A stretch of 64,000 bases of DNA from Bradyrhizobium sp. MOS003 (lineage in GTDB: Bacteria > Pseudomonadota > Alphaproteobacteria > Rhizobiales > Xanthobacteraceae). The notes under the pieces were generated by a model, which was not told the origin of the DNA, did no database searches, and saw only the letters and a program-made list of their open reading frames with translations. Of the stretch, positions 35,160 through 44,395 are shown piece after piece. The translations under genes and the position numbers were made by a program. The stretch lies in the NCBI RefSeq assembly GCF_003020125.1, contig NZ_PYFW01000001.1, positions 496,001 to 560,000 on the forward strand, given 5' to 3'. How positions within the stretch are numbered: position 1 is the first letter of the stretch; every line of letters begins with the position of its first letter.

Positions 35160-36233
35160 GTGAATTTCATGGCACCTCCACAACTGCCTGATGTCGTTGA
35201 GCCGGCCCAACTGACGGCTGCGCTACGGCGAGGCGGCGTGCTGGACGCCGGCGCGGTCCGCGAGGTGAAGGTGCTGCATCAGCGCGACACAGTCGTGTCG
35301 CATATCACCCGGCTCGGCCTGCGCTATGTCGGGGAATTCGGCGGCGCGCCGCAATCGCCGATCCTGAAGACGGCGAACGCAGCGTTCGCCGAGAAGCTCG
35401 CCAATGGCGGCCGGCAGGAGGTGACCTATTACACGGAGCTGACGCCGGGCATGCCGCCGGGTCTCGTGCCCCGCTGCTTCGACGGACATTTCGACGAGGA
35501 CAGCCTCGCCTGGCATCTCTTGCTCGAGGACCTCACGGACAGTCACGCCGTCGCGGCGGCCTGGCCGCTGCCGCCGTCGCGCGATCAGGCGATTGCGATC
35601 GTGACCACCCTCGCGCGCTGGCACGCGGCGTGGTGGGACCATCCGAGCCTCGGCGACGCCGTCGGCAGCTGGGCGAGTCCTGACGACAGCGCGGAGCGCA
35701 TGGAGACCTTCGCGGGTCATTACGACCGCTTTGCCGATTCTCTCGGGGACCGTCTCAGCGAGGAACGGCGTACCCTCTATCGCCGGCTCATCGATCAGTC
35801 GGAGCGACTGTCCCAGCGTTACCACTCACGCCGTCATCTCAGCATTGCCCATGGCGATGCCCATGTCTGGAATTTTCTGCTGCCGCGCGCCGGCGTCGCC
35901 GATACCGTGCGCATCTTCGATTTCGATCTGTGGAGCATCAACGTTCCAACCCACGACCTCGCCTACATGATGGCGATGCACTGGTATCCGGAGCGCCGGC
36001 AGGCGCTGGAACGCTCGCTGCTCAATCTCTACCATGACACGCTGATCGAGAGCGGCATCACCGGCTACACGCGCGGCGCGCTCGATCGCGACTACCGCTG
36101 GGCGGTGCTCTGGCAGATCACGCGGCCGGTCTGGCAGTGGAGCATCAACATCCCGCCGGTGATCTGGTGGAATAATCTGGAGCGGATATTTGCGGCCGTG
36201 GACGATCTGGGCTGCGAGGAGTTGCTGGGCTGA
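35160..36233 (+). CDS. Aminoglycoside phosphotransferase-fold kinase (small-molecule kinase)
   Basis: A 357-residue protein of the APH/choline-kinase-like superfamily, closest to the ecdysteroid-kinase-like or DUF1679 group. The catalytic loop is LSIAHGDAHVWNFLLP with Asp and Asn, and the metal-binding motif is RIFDFDLWSINVPTHDLAYM. An N-lobe segment SPILKTANAAFAEK could hold the nucleotide-binding Lys. A GTG at 35160 and an ATG at 35169 are alternative starts. The phosphate acceptor is unknown; antibiotic modification should not be assumed. It has no operon partner. Confidence 0.8.
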   Translation: MNFMAPPQLPDVVEPAQLTAALRRGGVLDAGAVREVKVLHQRDTVVSHITRLGLRYVGEFGGAPQSPILKTANAAFAEKLANGGRQEVTYYTELTPGMPPGLVPRCFDGHFDEDSLAWHLLLEDLTDSHAVAAAWPLPPSRDQAIAIVTTLARWHAAWWDHPSLGDAVGSWASPDDSAERMETFAGHYDRFADSLGDRLSEERRTLYRRLIDQSERLSQRYHSRRHLSIAHGDAHVWNFLLPRAGVADTVRIFDFDLWSINVPTHDLAYMMAMHWYPERRQALERSLLNLYHDTLIESGITGYTRGALDRDYRWAVLWQITRPVWQWSINIPPVIWWNNLERIFAAVDDLGCEELLG

Positions 36234-36235
36234 TC

Positions 36236-36360
36236 TCTCGTGCCCCGGACGCTGCGCAGCACGCAGTGATGCGCTGCTGAGCCGGAGCCCACATCCGACT
36301 GCAGAATGGGTCCCGGTTCTGCGGCGCATCGCTACGCGCTGCACCGCGCCCGGGACACGC
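36236..36360. repeat. Intergenic palindrome, family C copy 1
   Basis: About 125 bases from TCTCGTGCCCCGGACGC to GCGCCCGGGACACGC, with an internal CCGGAGCCCA against TGGGTCCCGG. It lies between convergent genes. A second copy is at 58037-58166. Confidence 0.75.
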
Positions 36361-36381
36361 GATCGCGCGAAACTGCTGCGC

Positions 36382-37938
36382 CTACTCTATCACCGCATGT
36401 TCCGGCCCTGCCGCCTGCTTGCGCAGCGTGGCCTTGGTCGAGCCGATCAGCAAGGCGAGCGGGATGGTGCAGAGGACGAAGAGCATCACCAGCTGGTAGT
36501 CGTGCGCGAAGGCGATGATCTGCGCCTGCACGCTCACCATCCTGTCGGCCATGGCGCGGCCGGCGTCGGTGGACAGGTTGATCAGGCCCCTGACGTCGGG
36601 CATCTGCAGTGCATGGTTGAACGGATTGATGTGCTCGGACAGGATCGCGTAAGTCCGCCGCGTTCCCTGCGTCAGTTGCGCGATCACCACGGAGATGCCG
36701 ACCGAACTCGCGACGTTGCGCATCAGGGTCAGCATTGCCGTGCCGTCGGTGCGCAACTCGTTCGAGAGCGTCAGGAACGCCACGGTCGAAAGCGGCACGA
36801 AGACGAGACCGAAGCCAAAGCCCTGGATGACGCTGACGGTGACGATCTCCGGCACCTGGGTCAAATCGGTCCAGCCGGTCATCTGGAACAACGAGCCCGC
36901 GGTCAGCGTCAAACCGGAGATGATCAGCGTACGCGCTTCGACATAGCGCATCATGCGGCCGACCAGCATCATGGCGAAGAAGGTGCCGAAGCCGCGGCTC
37001 GCCAATAGCAGGCCGGCGGTGATGATGGGATAGCCGATCACGTTCTGCATGTAGGGCGAGGCCAGCGCCATGGTCGAGAACAGCACGAGCCCCATCACGA
37101 CCATGAACATGCAGCCGGTGACGAAGTTGCGATCACGAAACAGCGCGAAGCGGATGAACGGCGTCGAGGTCGTGAAGGAGTGCGCGAGGAAGTAGTAGAA
37201 GGCGACGGCCGAGACGATGAACTCCGCCAGGATCTCGTTCGATTCCAGCCAGCCCAGCTGCTCGCCGCGGTCGAGCGCAAGCTGCAGCGAGCCGATCGCC
37301 ACCGCCAGCGCGGCGAAGCCGAACCAGTCGAATTTGAGGCTGATGTTCCGATCCGTCTCGTCCATGAAGACGATCAGCCCCAGCACGGTGATGAAGCCGA
37401 ACGGCAGGTTGACGAAGAACACCCAGTGCCAGGAATAAGTCTCGGTCAGCCAGGCGCCAAGCGAGGGACCCATGATCGGGCCCATCATCACACCCATGCC
37501 CCAGATCGACATCGCCTTGGCGCGTTCCTGCAGCGTGTAATAGTCCAGCATCACGGATTGCGACAGCGGCACCAGGGCTGCGCCGAACACGCCTTGGAGA
37601 AGCCGGAACAGCACCATCTGGTTGATGTCCTGCGCGAGTCCGCACAGCACGGATGCCATGGTGAAGCCGGCTGCGCAGATGATGAAGATGCGCTTGCGGC
37701 CGAAGCGGTTGGCAATCCAGCCCACCGGGGCCGTCATGATCGCGGCGGCGACGATGTAGGAGGTCAACACCCAGTTGATCTGGTCCTGCGAGGCCGACAG
37801 CGTGCCCTGCATGTAGGGCAGGGCGACGTTGGCGATGGTGGTGTCCAGCGCCTGCATGATGGTCGCGGTCATGGCGCAGATCGTCACCATGTTCCGGCGC
37901 AGGCCGGGAACCATCAATGCGGGATTAGACTCCGCCAT
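36382..37938 (-). CDS. emrB: MFS multidrug efflux transporter, DHA2 (EmrB) family
   Basis: A 518-residue inner-membrane transporter with about 14 membrane segments, driving drug efflux with proton uptake. Early motifs are DTTIANVALPYMQGTL and the loop GWIANRFGRKRIFI (motif A). MLDYYTLQERAKAMSIWGMG and GPSLGAWLTETYSWHWVFFV (motif C region) follow. It starts five bases after the emrA stop and completes the marR-emrA-emrB operon, which suggests a tripartite pump with an outer-membrane channel encoded elsewhere. Substrate unknown. Confidence 0.9.
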   Translation of the reverse strand: MAESNPALMVPGLRRNMVTICAMTATIMQALDTTIANVALPYMQGTLSASQDQINWVLTSYIVAAAIMTAPVGWIANRFGRKRIFIICAAGFTMASVLCGLAQDINQMVLFRLLQGVFGAALVPLSQSVMLDYYTLQERAKAMSIWGMGVMMGPIMGPSLGAWLTETYSWHWVFFVNLPFGFITVLGLIVFMDETDRNISLKFDWFGFAALAVAIGSLQLALDRGEQLGWLESNEILAEFIVSAVAFYYFLAHSFTTSTPFIRFALFRDRNFVTGCMFMVVMGLVLFSTMALASPYMQNVIGYPIITAGLLLASRGFGTFFAMMLVGRMMRYVEARTLIISGLTLTAGSLFQMTGWTDLTQVPEIVTVSVIQGFGFGLVFVPLSTVAFLTLSNELRTDGTAMLTLMRNVASSVGISVVIAQLTQGTRRTYAILSEHINPFNHALQMPDVRGLINLSTDAGRAMADRMVSVQAQIIAFAHDYQLVMLFVLCTIPLALLIGSTKATLRKQAAGPEHAVIE

Positions 37939-37942
37939 GAGA

Positions 37943-39118
37943 TCAGTCCTTGTCCTGATCTATGTCCTGGCTCGCTGTCGCCGACAGGCCGAGCAGGCCG
38001 GCGAGGGAGCGTTTGTGGCCGGTGTCGATGGTGGCGTAGACGCTCATGCCGGCCTTCAGCTTCCGCACATATTTGTCGGTCTCGTCGAAATAGATTCTGA
38101 CCGGCACGCGCTGCACGACCTTGACGAAATTGCCGGTGGCGTTCTGCGGCGGCAGGATCGCGAATTGCGCACCGGTGCCGGGCGAAAGCGATCCGATCTT
38201 GCCCTTGAAGACGTGGTTCGGGAAGGCGTCGACCTCGAGCGTCACGGGCTGCCCTTCGGTGACGTGGGTGAGGTCGCTCTCCTTCGGGTTGGCGTCGACC
38301 CAGGGATGGGCGACGTCGATGATGGAGAAGACGGGCGTGCCGGCGGTGACGAACCGGCCGAGCTGGATCTGCTCGACCTGTGTGGCCACGCCGTCCATCG
38401 GGGCGCGCAGCACGGTGTGGTCGAGGTTGCGCTGTGCATCGTCCAGCTTGGCTTTCGCCTGTGCGTAGGGCGGGAATTGCTCCAGCGGCAACGCTGAATC
38501 GCCGAGCAGCTGCGTCTTGGCGTTGGAGAGTTGCTGCTTGATGTACTGCGCCTGCGCGCCGGCGGTGACCAGCGCATTCGAAGCGTTGTCGAGATCGAGC
38601 TGCGAGCCGAAATTGTTCTTCACCAGCGCCTGCTTGCGCTCGACGTCGCGCTGCTTCAGATCGATGCCTTGCTGGGCAAGGTTGAGCATGTCGCCATAGA
38701 TCTTGATGTTGGCGACGAGATTGTCATAGGTCGTGCGGGTTTGGGCGAGTTGCGCCTTGGCCTCGTCGACCGCGTGGCGGAACGGAACGGGGTCGATCTC
38801 GAACAACTCGTCGCCGCGCTTGACCGACTGGCCTTCCTTCACGACCACCTTCAGGATCTTGCCGGAGATATCGGGCGTCACCAGCACCTTCTGCGCGCCG
38901 ACATAAGCGTCGTCGGTGCCGACATAGCGGCCGCCATGCAGATAAAAGGTGAGGCCGCCGACGACCACGACGAGAGGCAGCACGACCAGAAGCAGGAAAC
39001 GGCGATAGCGCCGCAGGCCCGCGACCAGACGGCGTCGTGGATCGGTGCCGGCTTTCTTGGTCGGCTTGCCGCCGTCGGTCTTCTGCTCGGGCTGGAACTT
39101 GAGGACTTGATCAGCCAT
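37943..39118 (-). CDS. emrA: HlyD/EmrA family periplasmic adaptor protein
   Basis: A 391-residue membrane-fusion protein linking the MFS pump to an outer-membrane channel. A short basic cytoplasmic tail and one membrane helix (about residues 40-60) are followed by a biotinyl-lipoyl half-motif (VLVTPDISGKILKVVVKEGQ), a helical hairpin (about 100-200) and a second half-motif (HTVLRAPMDGVATQVEQIQL). The start at 39118 (MADQVLKFQ) overlaps the end of the marR gene by eight bases, so translation is coupled. It partners the downstream DHA2 transporter. Confidence 0.92.
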   Translation of the reverse strand: MADQVLKFQPEQKTDGGKPTKKAGTDPRRRLVAGLRRYRRFLLLVVLPLVVVVGGLTFYLHGGRYVGTDDAYVGAQKVLVTPDISGKILKVVVKEGQSVKRGDELFEIDPVPFRHAVDEAKAQLAQTRTTYDNLVANIKIYGDMLNLAQQGIDLKQRDVERKQALVKNNFGSQLDLDNASNALVTAGAQAQYIKQQLSNAKTQLLGDSALPLEQFPPYAQAKAKLDDAQRNLDHTVLRAPMDGVATQVEQIQLGRFVTAGTPVFSIIDVAHPWVDANPKESDLTHVTEGQPVTLEVDAFPNHVFKGKIGSLSPGTGAQFAILPPQNATGNFVKVVQRVPVRIYFDETDKYVRKLKAGMSVYATIDTGHKRSLAGLLGLSATASQDIDQDKD

Positions 39119-39593
39119 AGCGCTGCTCCTTGCGCGCCTGTTCCGCACCGCTGGTCTGGATCGCGGTGCGCACGTTTTCCTTGATGGTTTCGAGCTGGGT
39201 CAGCAGGCGATGGGCGTCGGCCGGCGTAATGCCGTCGAGCGCGTTGGCGGTCAGCTCGGACTTCAGACCGCTCATCCGGCCCAACAATTGCCGGCCGGAC
39301 TTCTTGAGATAAAGCCGCTTGACGCGGCGGTCCGAGGCATCGTGACGGCGCTCGATCCAGTCGCTGTCGCAGAGCTTGTCGATCAGGCGGGTCAGCGTGA
39401 TCGGCTGCATCTCGAGCAGCTCGGCGAGTTCCGACTGCTTCATGCCCTCGCTGCGCTCGACCTTGGCCAGCACCGCCCATTGCGCGCGGGTGATGCCGAA
39501 GCGCGAAGCCTCCTTGTCGGCATAGACGCGCAAGAGGCGGTAGAGTTCGCCCAGCGTGAACAGGAAATTCTGGTCGACGGACCCGCGGGTCAT
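39111..39593 (-). CDS. MarR family transcriptional regulator of the emrAB operon
   Basis: A 160-residue winged-helix repressor. The DNA-binding part reads MKQSELAELLEMQPITLTRL, followed by the wing with ERRHDASDRRVKRLYL. The ATG at 39593 is preferred because GGAGACAAAGCTT precedes it; the frame extends to a TTG at 39608. MarR proteins commonly repress their own efflux operon and release DNA on drug binding. The gene leads the operon, overlaps emrA, and has palindromic AAGCTT sites at and upstream of its start. Confidence 0.92.
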   Translation of the reverse strand: MTRGSVDQNFLFTLGELYRLLRVYADKEASRFGITRAQWAVLAKVERSEGMKQSELAELLEMQPITLTRLIDKLCDSDWIERRHDASDRRVKRLYLKKSGRQLLGRMSGLKSELTANALDGITPADAHRLLTQLETIKENVRTAIQTSGAEQARKEQRYG

Positions 39594-39636
39594 AAGCTTT
39601 GTCTCCAATAAGCTTGAATATAATAAGCAAGCTTAT
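39592..39636. promoter_or_regulatory. Probable operator array for the MarR-type repressor
   Basis: A perfect 9-base inverted repeat ATAAGCTTG/CAAGCTTAT occupies 39608-39616 and 39628-39636. A further ATAAGCTT copy at 39592-39599 overlaps the marR start codon. The three AAGCTT centres are 16 and 19 bases apart in an AT-rich island (AATATAATAAG). Placement suggests autorepression and control of the divergent fur-like gene; binding itself is inferred. Confidence 0.55.
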
Positions 39637-39747
39637 GATTATTTCATGCCGGGTTAGCGGGACGCTGTCCCGCAGCAAAAGCATGGCTGACAGCCACTCG
39701 GCAGTCGTGCTTTGGGTTCCCCGGCCGAAATGCTAGAAGCGGGCCGC

Positions 39748-40242
39748 ATGACCCTCGCAAAGCCGGCATTTCCCACGCCCGACCATGATCACGGCCGCTG
39801 CACCGCGGATGCGCTGGCGCATGCCGAGGCCGTTTGCGAGCAGCGCGCGCAGAAATTCACGCCGATCCGTCGTCACGTGCTGGCGGCCTTGCTCTCCAGC
39901 CATCGTCCGCTCGGCGCCTACGAGGTGATCGACGAATTGGCAAAGTCGATGGCGCGGCCGGCGCCGATCACGGTCTACCGTGCGCTCGATTTCCTGATGG
40001 CCAACGGCCTCGTGCACCGCATCGAAAGCCGTAACGCCTATCTCGCCTGCGCCGCCCACGACCACGACGCGACCTCGGCGGTGGCGTTCCTGATCTGCGA
40101 GCGCTGCGGCCTCGTCGGCGAGATCCCGTCGGCGTCCTTTGCCAAGGACCTCAACGCTGCCGCGCGCAGCTCAGGCTTCGCACCCAAGCTGTCCGTGGTC
40201 GAGATCACGGGCGTCTGCACCCATTGTCAGAAAGCTGCATAA
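39748..40242 (+). CDS. Fur family regulator, Zur-like
   Basis: A 164-residue metal-responsive regulator. The winged helix contains TPIRRHVLAALLSSHRPLGA and APITVYRALDFLMANGLVH. Metal ligand candidates are a His-rich N-terminus (PDHDHGRC), ACAAHDHDA, the structural pair CERC and a final CTHC. Two Cys pairs and an acidic, His-rich region point to Zur more than Fur or Irr. The ATG at 39748 is used; 39712 would add twelve residues. It is divergent from the marR operon and followed 36 bases later by a DMT transporter gene. No znuABC genes are here, so the symbol is left open. Confidence 0.82.
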   Translation: MTLAKPAFPTPDHDHGRCTADALAHAEAVCEQRAQKFTPIRRHVLAALLSSHRPLGAYEVIDELAKSMARPAPITVYRALDFLMANGLVHRIESRNAYLACAAHDHDATSAVAFLICERCGLVGEIPSASFAKDLNAAARSSGFAPKLSVVEITGVCTHCQKAA

Positions 40243-40278
40243 AGCAAACAACGGCGCAAAGCCGGTTTTCGGGAAGAG

Positions 40279-41232
40279 ATGTCCTCACCACAAGCCAACC
40301 CCTCCGCCGCACGCCCCCTCAGTGCCGGCGCCATCGCCCTGATGCTCATGCTGTGCCTGACCTGGGGGTTCAACCAGATCGCGGTGAAACTGGTGCTGCC
40401 GGACATTCCGCCAATGCTGCAGGCCACGATCCGGTCGGCGGGCGCGCTGCCGGTGCTGTTCCTCATCGGCACGTTTCGCGGCGTCAAGTTCTTCGAGAAT
40501 GACGGCACGTGGAAGCCGGGCCTGATCGCCGGTCTGATGTTCGGTATCGAGTTCGTGCTGATATTCCAGGGGCTACGACTCACCTCGGCGTCGCGCGCGG
40601 TGGTGTTCCTCTATACCGCGCCATTCTTCGTTGCGCTCGGCTCCTACCAAGTGCTCGGCGAGCGGCTCGGCGCCTCGCAATGGCTGGGTCTCGCCATCAG
40701 CTTTGCCGGCGTCGCCCTCGCGATTGGCGTGCCGCAGCCCAACGTCGATTCGCATGTTCTGCTCGGCGACCTCATGATCGTCGGTGGTGCCGCGCTGTGG
40801 GCGGCGACCACGCTGGTTGCCAAGGGGACGCGCTTGCGGTTCGCCGCGCCCGAGAAGGCGCTGGGCTATCAGGTCGCGATCTCGATCCCGATCCTGGGGC
40901 TGGCGGCCTGGCTGTTCGGCGAGACCATCACGCACACCCCCGCGCCGCTGTCGCTCGGCCTGATGGCGTTCCAGGCGATCTGGGTGGTTGGAACCACGTT
41001 CACGCTTTGGTTCGCTCTCGTGAAGACCTATTCGGCCAGCAAATTGTCGGCTTTTACCTTCATCACCCCTTTGTTTGGCGTGGTCGGTAGCTATTTCATC
41101 ATGCATGACACCCTAAGCCTGGCGTTCGGGGCGGCAGCCGTCCTTGTAATTGCTGGGCTTTTTCTGGTTAACCGCCCGAGCCAAGTCGCTGCGGCACCGC
41201 GCGACGCATTGCTGAACGTCACCAAAACCTGA
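40279..41232 (+). CDS. DMT superfamily (EamA) transporter
   Basis: A 317-residue inner-membrane protein with about ten segments in two EamA repeats (first [20 protein letters not shown], second about residues 155-300). The repeats end in the family pattern [19 protein letters not shown] and [20 protein letters not shown]. The substrate is unknown; family members export amino acids, metabolites or drugs. It lies 36 bases downstream of the Zur-like gene and 13 bases upstream of ispG on the same strand, so the three may share a transcript. Confidence 0.88.
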   Translation: MSSPQANPSAARPLSAGAIALMLMLCLTWGFNQIAVKLVLPDIPPMLQATIRSAGALPVLFLIGTFRGVKFFENDGTWKPGLIAGLMFGIEFVLIFQGLRLTSASRAVVFLYTAPFFVALGSYQVLGERLGASQWLGLAISFAGVALAIGVPQPNVDSHVLLGDLMIVGGAALWAATTLVAKGTRLRFAAPEKALGYQVAISIPILGLAAWLFGETITHTPAPLSLGLMAFQAIWVVGTTFTLWFALVKTYSASKLSAFTFITPLFGVVGSYFIMHDTLSLAFGAAAVLVIAGLFLVNRPSQVAAAPRDALLNVTKT

Positions 41233-41245
41233 TATTTGGACCCCC

Positions 41246-42529
41246 ATGAACAAGCCCGAAACATCAATCGATTCCGACATCGCGGGGCCCGCGCCGCGCC
41301 ATCACACCACCCAGGTCAAGGTCGGCGACGTCGCCGTCGGCGGCGGTGCGCCGATCGTCGTGCAGTCGATGACCAACACCGATACCGCCGACATCGACGG
41401 TACGATTGCCCAGGTCGCAGCGCTCGCGCGCGCCGGCTCCGAAATGGTCCGCATCACCGTGGATCGCGAGGAAGCCGCGGCCGCCGTTCCGCACATTCGC
41501 GACGGCCTCGCCAAGCGCGGTATCACCACGCCGCTGATCGGCGACTTCCACTATATCGGCCACAAGCTGCTCGCGGCCTATCCGGCCTGCGCCGAGGCGC
41601 TCGCCAAGTACCGCATCAATCCCGGCAATGTCGGCTTCAAGGACAAGCGTGACACCCAGTTCGCCGACATCATCGAGATCGCGAACAAGAACGACAAGCC
41701 GGTGCGCATCGGCGCCAATTGGGGCTCGCTCGACCAGGAGCTCTTGACCAAGCTGATGGACGAGAACGCCGCCTCCGCCAATCCGCGCGACGTGCGCGCG
41801 GTGACGCGCGAGGCCATGGTGCAGTCCGCGCTGTTGTCGGCGGCCCGCGCCGAAGAGCTCGGCATGCCCAAGAACCGCATCATCCTCTCCGCCAAGGTCT
41901 CGGCGGTGCAGGATCTGATTGCGGTGTATCAGGATCTCGCGTCGCGTTCCGACTACGCCATCCATCTCGGTCTCACCGAGGCCGGCATGGGCACCAAGGG
42001 CATCGTTGCCTCCTCCGCCGCGCTCGGCATCCTGCTGCAGCAGGGCATCGGCGATACCATCCGCATCTCGCTGACGCCGGAGCCCGGCGGCGATCGCACC
42101 CGCGAGGTGCAGGTCGGCCAGGAGCTGCTGCAGACCATGGGCTTCCGCACCTTCGTGCCGCTGGTCGCGGCGTGCCCCGGCTGCGGCCGCACCACCTCGA
42201 CCACGTTCCAGGAGCTGGCAAGTTCGATCCAGGAGTTCATCCGCGACGAGATGCCGACCTGGAAGACGAAATACCCCGGCGTGGAAGAGCTCAATGTCGC
42301 GGTGATGGGCTGCATCGTCAACGGCCCCGGCGAATCCAAGCACGCCAATATCGGCATCTCGCTGCCCGGCACCGGCGAAGCGCCGGCCGCGCCGGTCTTC
42401 GTCGACGGCAAGAAGTTCCGCACGCTGCGCGGTCCCACGATCTCGGCCGACTTCAAGGCGCTGGTGATCGACTATATCGAGCAGCGTTACGGCCAGGGTG
42501 CCAAGGTGCCGGTGACCGCGGCGGAGTAA
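41246..42529 (+). CDS. ispG: 4-hydroxy-3-methylbut-2-enyl diphosphate synthase
   Basis: A 427-residue [4Fe-4S] enzyme of the MEP isoprenoid pathway that converts methylerythritol cyclodiphosphate to HMBPP. The TIM-barrel start reads [20 protein letters not shown]. Cluster ligands appear as [10 protein letters not shown] (two Cys) and [13 protein letters not shown] (Cys and Glu). Length slightly exceeds the short bacterial form and fits alphaproteobacterial IspG with an insertion near residues 150-200. The electron donor would be flavodoxin or ferredoxin encoded elsewhere. A later isoprenoid gene, a polyprenyl synthase, lies at 50732. Confidence 0.96.
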   Translation: MNKPETSIDSDIAGPAPRHHTTQVKVGDVAVGGGAPIVVQSMTNTDTADIDGTIAQVAALARAGSEMVRITVDREEAAAAVPHIRDGLAKRGITTPLIGDFHYIGHKLLAAYPACAEALAKYRINPGNVGFKDKRDTQFADIIEIANKNDKPVRIGANWGSLDQELLTKLMDENAASANPRDVRAVTREAMVQSALLSAARAEELGMPKNRIILSAKVSAVQDLIAVYQDLASRSDYAIHLGLTEAGMGTKGIVASSAALGILLQQGIGDTIRISLTPEPGGDRTREVQVGQELLQTMGFRTFVPLVAACPGCGRTTSTTFQELASSIQEFIRDEMPTWKTKYPGVEELNVAVMGCIVNGPGESKHANIGISLPGTGEAPAAPVFVDGKKFRTLRGPTISADFKALVIDYIEQRYGQGAKVPVTAAE

Positions 42530-42555
42530 GCTGCGGCCGTCACATCGCTGAATTC

Positions 42556-42634
42556 GTAGGGCGGATTAGCGCAAGCGTAATCCGCCTTTTTTGCGACGCG
42601 AAGTGGCGGGTTACGCTTCGCTAACCCGCCCTAC
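42556..42634. repeat. Two adjacent palindromes (GTAGGGCGGATTAGCG type)
   Basis: GGCGGATTAGCGCAAGCG/TAATCCGCC forms one hairpin followed by TTTTTT. AAGTGGCGGGTTACGCTTCG/CTAACCCGCCCTAC forms a second. The outer ends GTAGGGCGG and CCGCCCTAC are inverted copies. Located right after ispG, the first hairpin with its T-run could act as the ispG terminator. Confidence 0.8.
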
Positions 42635-42677
42635 ATTGCTACGATGCTCCCAATCAACATTGATCGGGAGACACGCC

Positions 42678-43574
42678 ATGAGCTCACTCGCCGGCAAGCA
42701 GGGCCCGCGCTATCGACACATGGCCGAGGACGGCGCGCCCTACGAAACCATCGCGGTCGAAAAGCTCACCCCCATCATCGGTGCGGAAATCTCGGGCGTC
42801 GACATCGGCAAGGTCGTCGACGGCGATACCCGCTCCAACCAGCAGATGGACGAGATCCACCGAGCGCTCGCCGAAAACCTCGTCATCTTCTTCCGCGACC
42901 AGCACATCACGCCGCAGCAGCATCTCGCCTTCGGCCGCAAGTTCGGCGAGCTGCATTTTCATCCTGCCGCGCCGCACGAGGACGAAGATCCCGCCTTGAT
43001 GAAGATCTACGCCGACAAGAACTCGCCGCGAGCGAACGGCGAGGGCTGGCATTCCGACGTGTCCTGCGATCTCGAACCGCCGATGGGCTCGATCCTCTAC
43101 ATCAAGCAGTGCCCGCCGCGCGGCGGCGACACGCTGTTCGCCAACATGTATGCAGCCTATGATGCGCTGTCGGATCGCATGAAGGCCTATCTCGATGGGC
43201 TCACCGCGCTGCATGACGGTGAGCCGATCTATCGTGGGCTCTACGCGAATTACGGCGTCGCCGACCGACCGTCCTATCCGAGCGCCGAGCATCCTGTGGT
43301 GCGGACGCATCCGGTCACGGGCAGGAAGGCTCTCTACGTCAACCGCGGCTTCACCCGCCACATCAACGGCATCCCGCGCGACGAGAGCGATGCGATGCTG
43401 GCCTATCTCTACCAGCACGCCGAGAACCCCCTGTTCCAGTGCCGCTTCCGCTGGACCGAGAATGCCATCGCGTTCTGGGACAACCGCTGCACCCAGCACC
43501 GCGCAATGTGGGACTACTGGCCGCATACGCGCTCGGGGACGCGGGTGACGGTGAAGGGGGAGCAGCCGGTGTGA
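42678..43574 (+). CDS. TauD/TfdA family Fe(II)/2-oxoglutarate-dependent dioxygenase
   Basis: A 298-residue oxygenase. The iron site is GWHSDVS (His-x-Asp) with the distal His in CTQHRAMWDYWP, followed by an Arg for 2-oxoglutarate in TRSGTRVTVKGE. The N-terminal block KLTPIIGAEISGVDIGKVVD and FRDQHITPQQHLAFGRKFG are typical. The start at 42678 follows CGGGAGACACGCC; the longer frame reaches into the upstream repeat. Substrates in the family range from taurine to herbicides and carnitine precursors, so none is assigned. The amidase gene overlaps its stop codon. Confidence 0.9.
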   Translation: MSSLAGKQGPRYRHMAEDGAPYETIAVEKLTPIIGAEISGVDIGKVVDGDTRSNQQMDEIHRALAENLVIFFRDQHITPQQHLAFGRKFGELHFHPAAPHEDEDPALMKIYADKNSPRANGEGWHSDVSCDLEPPMGSILYIKQCPPRGGDTLFANMYAAYDALSDRMKAYLDGLTALHDGEPIYRGLYANYGVADRPSYPSAEHPVVRTHPVTGRKALYVNRGFTRHINGIPRDESDAMLAYLYQHAENPLFQCRFRWTENAIAFWDNRCTQHRAMWDYWPHTRSGTRVTVKGEQPV

Positions 43575-44374
43575 GAACGTCGTGGCGTGCTATCGCGGTC
43601 TCGCTGATCCCGCTTTTGCTTTCGCCAATGGACGTTGCGCGGGCAGCCAGCGCACCCAAGTTTGCGAAGGCGCGGTCGAGAGCGACCGCGCCGGAGGCAT
43701 GCGAGCCGCGCAAATTCCGTATCATTGTGGATGTCGGCCACACCCCGGATTCCTATGGCGCGTTGAGCGCGCGCAACGATCCCGAGTTCGGCTTCAACTT
43801 CAGGCTCGCGAGACTGGTCACGACCAAACTCAGGCACGAAGGCTTTGCGGCGGCACGGCTTCTCGTCACGGACGGCAAGGCGCGGCCGAGCCTGTTCAAG
43901 CGGGTCACTGCCGCGAATGACGGCCGGGCCGATCTCTTCCTGTCGATCCATCACGATTCGGTGCCGGATAAATTGCTCGAGACCTGGGAATTCGACGGCG
44001 CGAAGAGCTATTTCAGCGACCGCTTTTCGGGCCACTCGCTGTTCGTGTCGCAGCAGAATTCACGCTTCGCCACCAGCCTGATGCTGGCCCGGATGATCGG
44101 CAGGCAGTTGAAGGAGCAGGGCCTGCAATATGCCAGTCAATACACCTTGCCGCTGATGGGCCGTTACCGCCGCCAGTTGCTCGACAAGGATGTCGGCGTC
44201 TATCGCTACGACAATCTCGTCGTGCTGTCGCGAACGAGCAGTGCCGCAGTGCTGCTCGAGGCCGGCTCCATCATCAACCGCGACGAGGAAATGGCGATGA
44301 ACTCGCCGGAGCGTCATGAGACGATTGCCGCGGCCGTGGCGTCTGCCATAGGGGAGTTTTGCGCGAGGCGGTAG
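43571..44374 (+). CDS. N-acetylmuramoyl-L-alanine amidase (Amidase_3)
   Basis: A 267-residue exported zinc amidase that cleaves the stem peptide from peptidoglycan. The GTG start at 43571 overlaps the stop of the preceding gene (GTGA). The signal peptide runs SWRAIAVSLIPLLLS to about VARAAS. Zinc-site motifs are IIVDVGHTPDS, LFLSIHHDS with the second His, and the catalytic Glu in AAVLLEAGSIINRDEE. The canonical early Glu ligand is less clear. It belongs to the AmiA/B/C fold without an AMIN targeting domain. Translational coupling to a dioxygenase gene has no obvious functional logic. Confidence 0.85.
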   Translation: MRTSWRAIAVSLIPLLLSPMDVARAASAPKFAKARSRATAPEACEPRKFRIIVDVGHTPDSYGALSARNDPEFGFNFRLARLVTTKLRHEGFAAARLLVTDGKARPSLFKRVTAANDGRADLFLSIHHDSVPDKLLETWEFDGAKSYFSDRFSGHSLFVSQQNSRFATSLMLARMIGRQLKEQGLQYASQYTLPLMGRYRRQLLDKDVGVYRYDNLVVLSRTSSAAVLLEAGSIINRDEEMAMNSPERHETIAAAVASAIGEFCARR

Positions 44375-44395
44375 GTTGTCGCCATGACGGGCGGT

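Noticed and set aside
35160..36233. Aminoglycoside resistance enzyme
   Set aside because: Only the general APH kinase fold is visible. The protein is nearer to broad small-molecule kinases, and nothing in the context indicates resistance.
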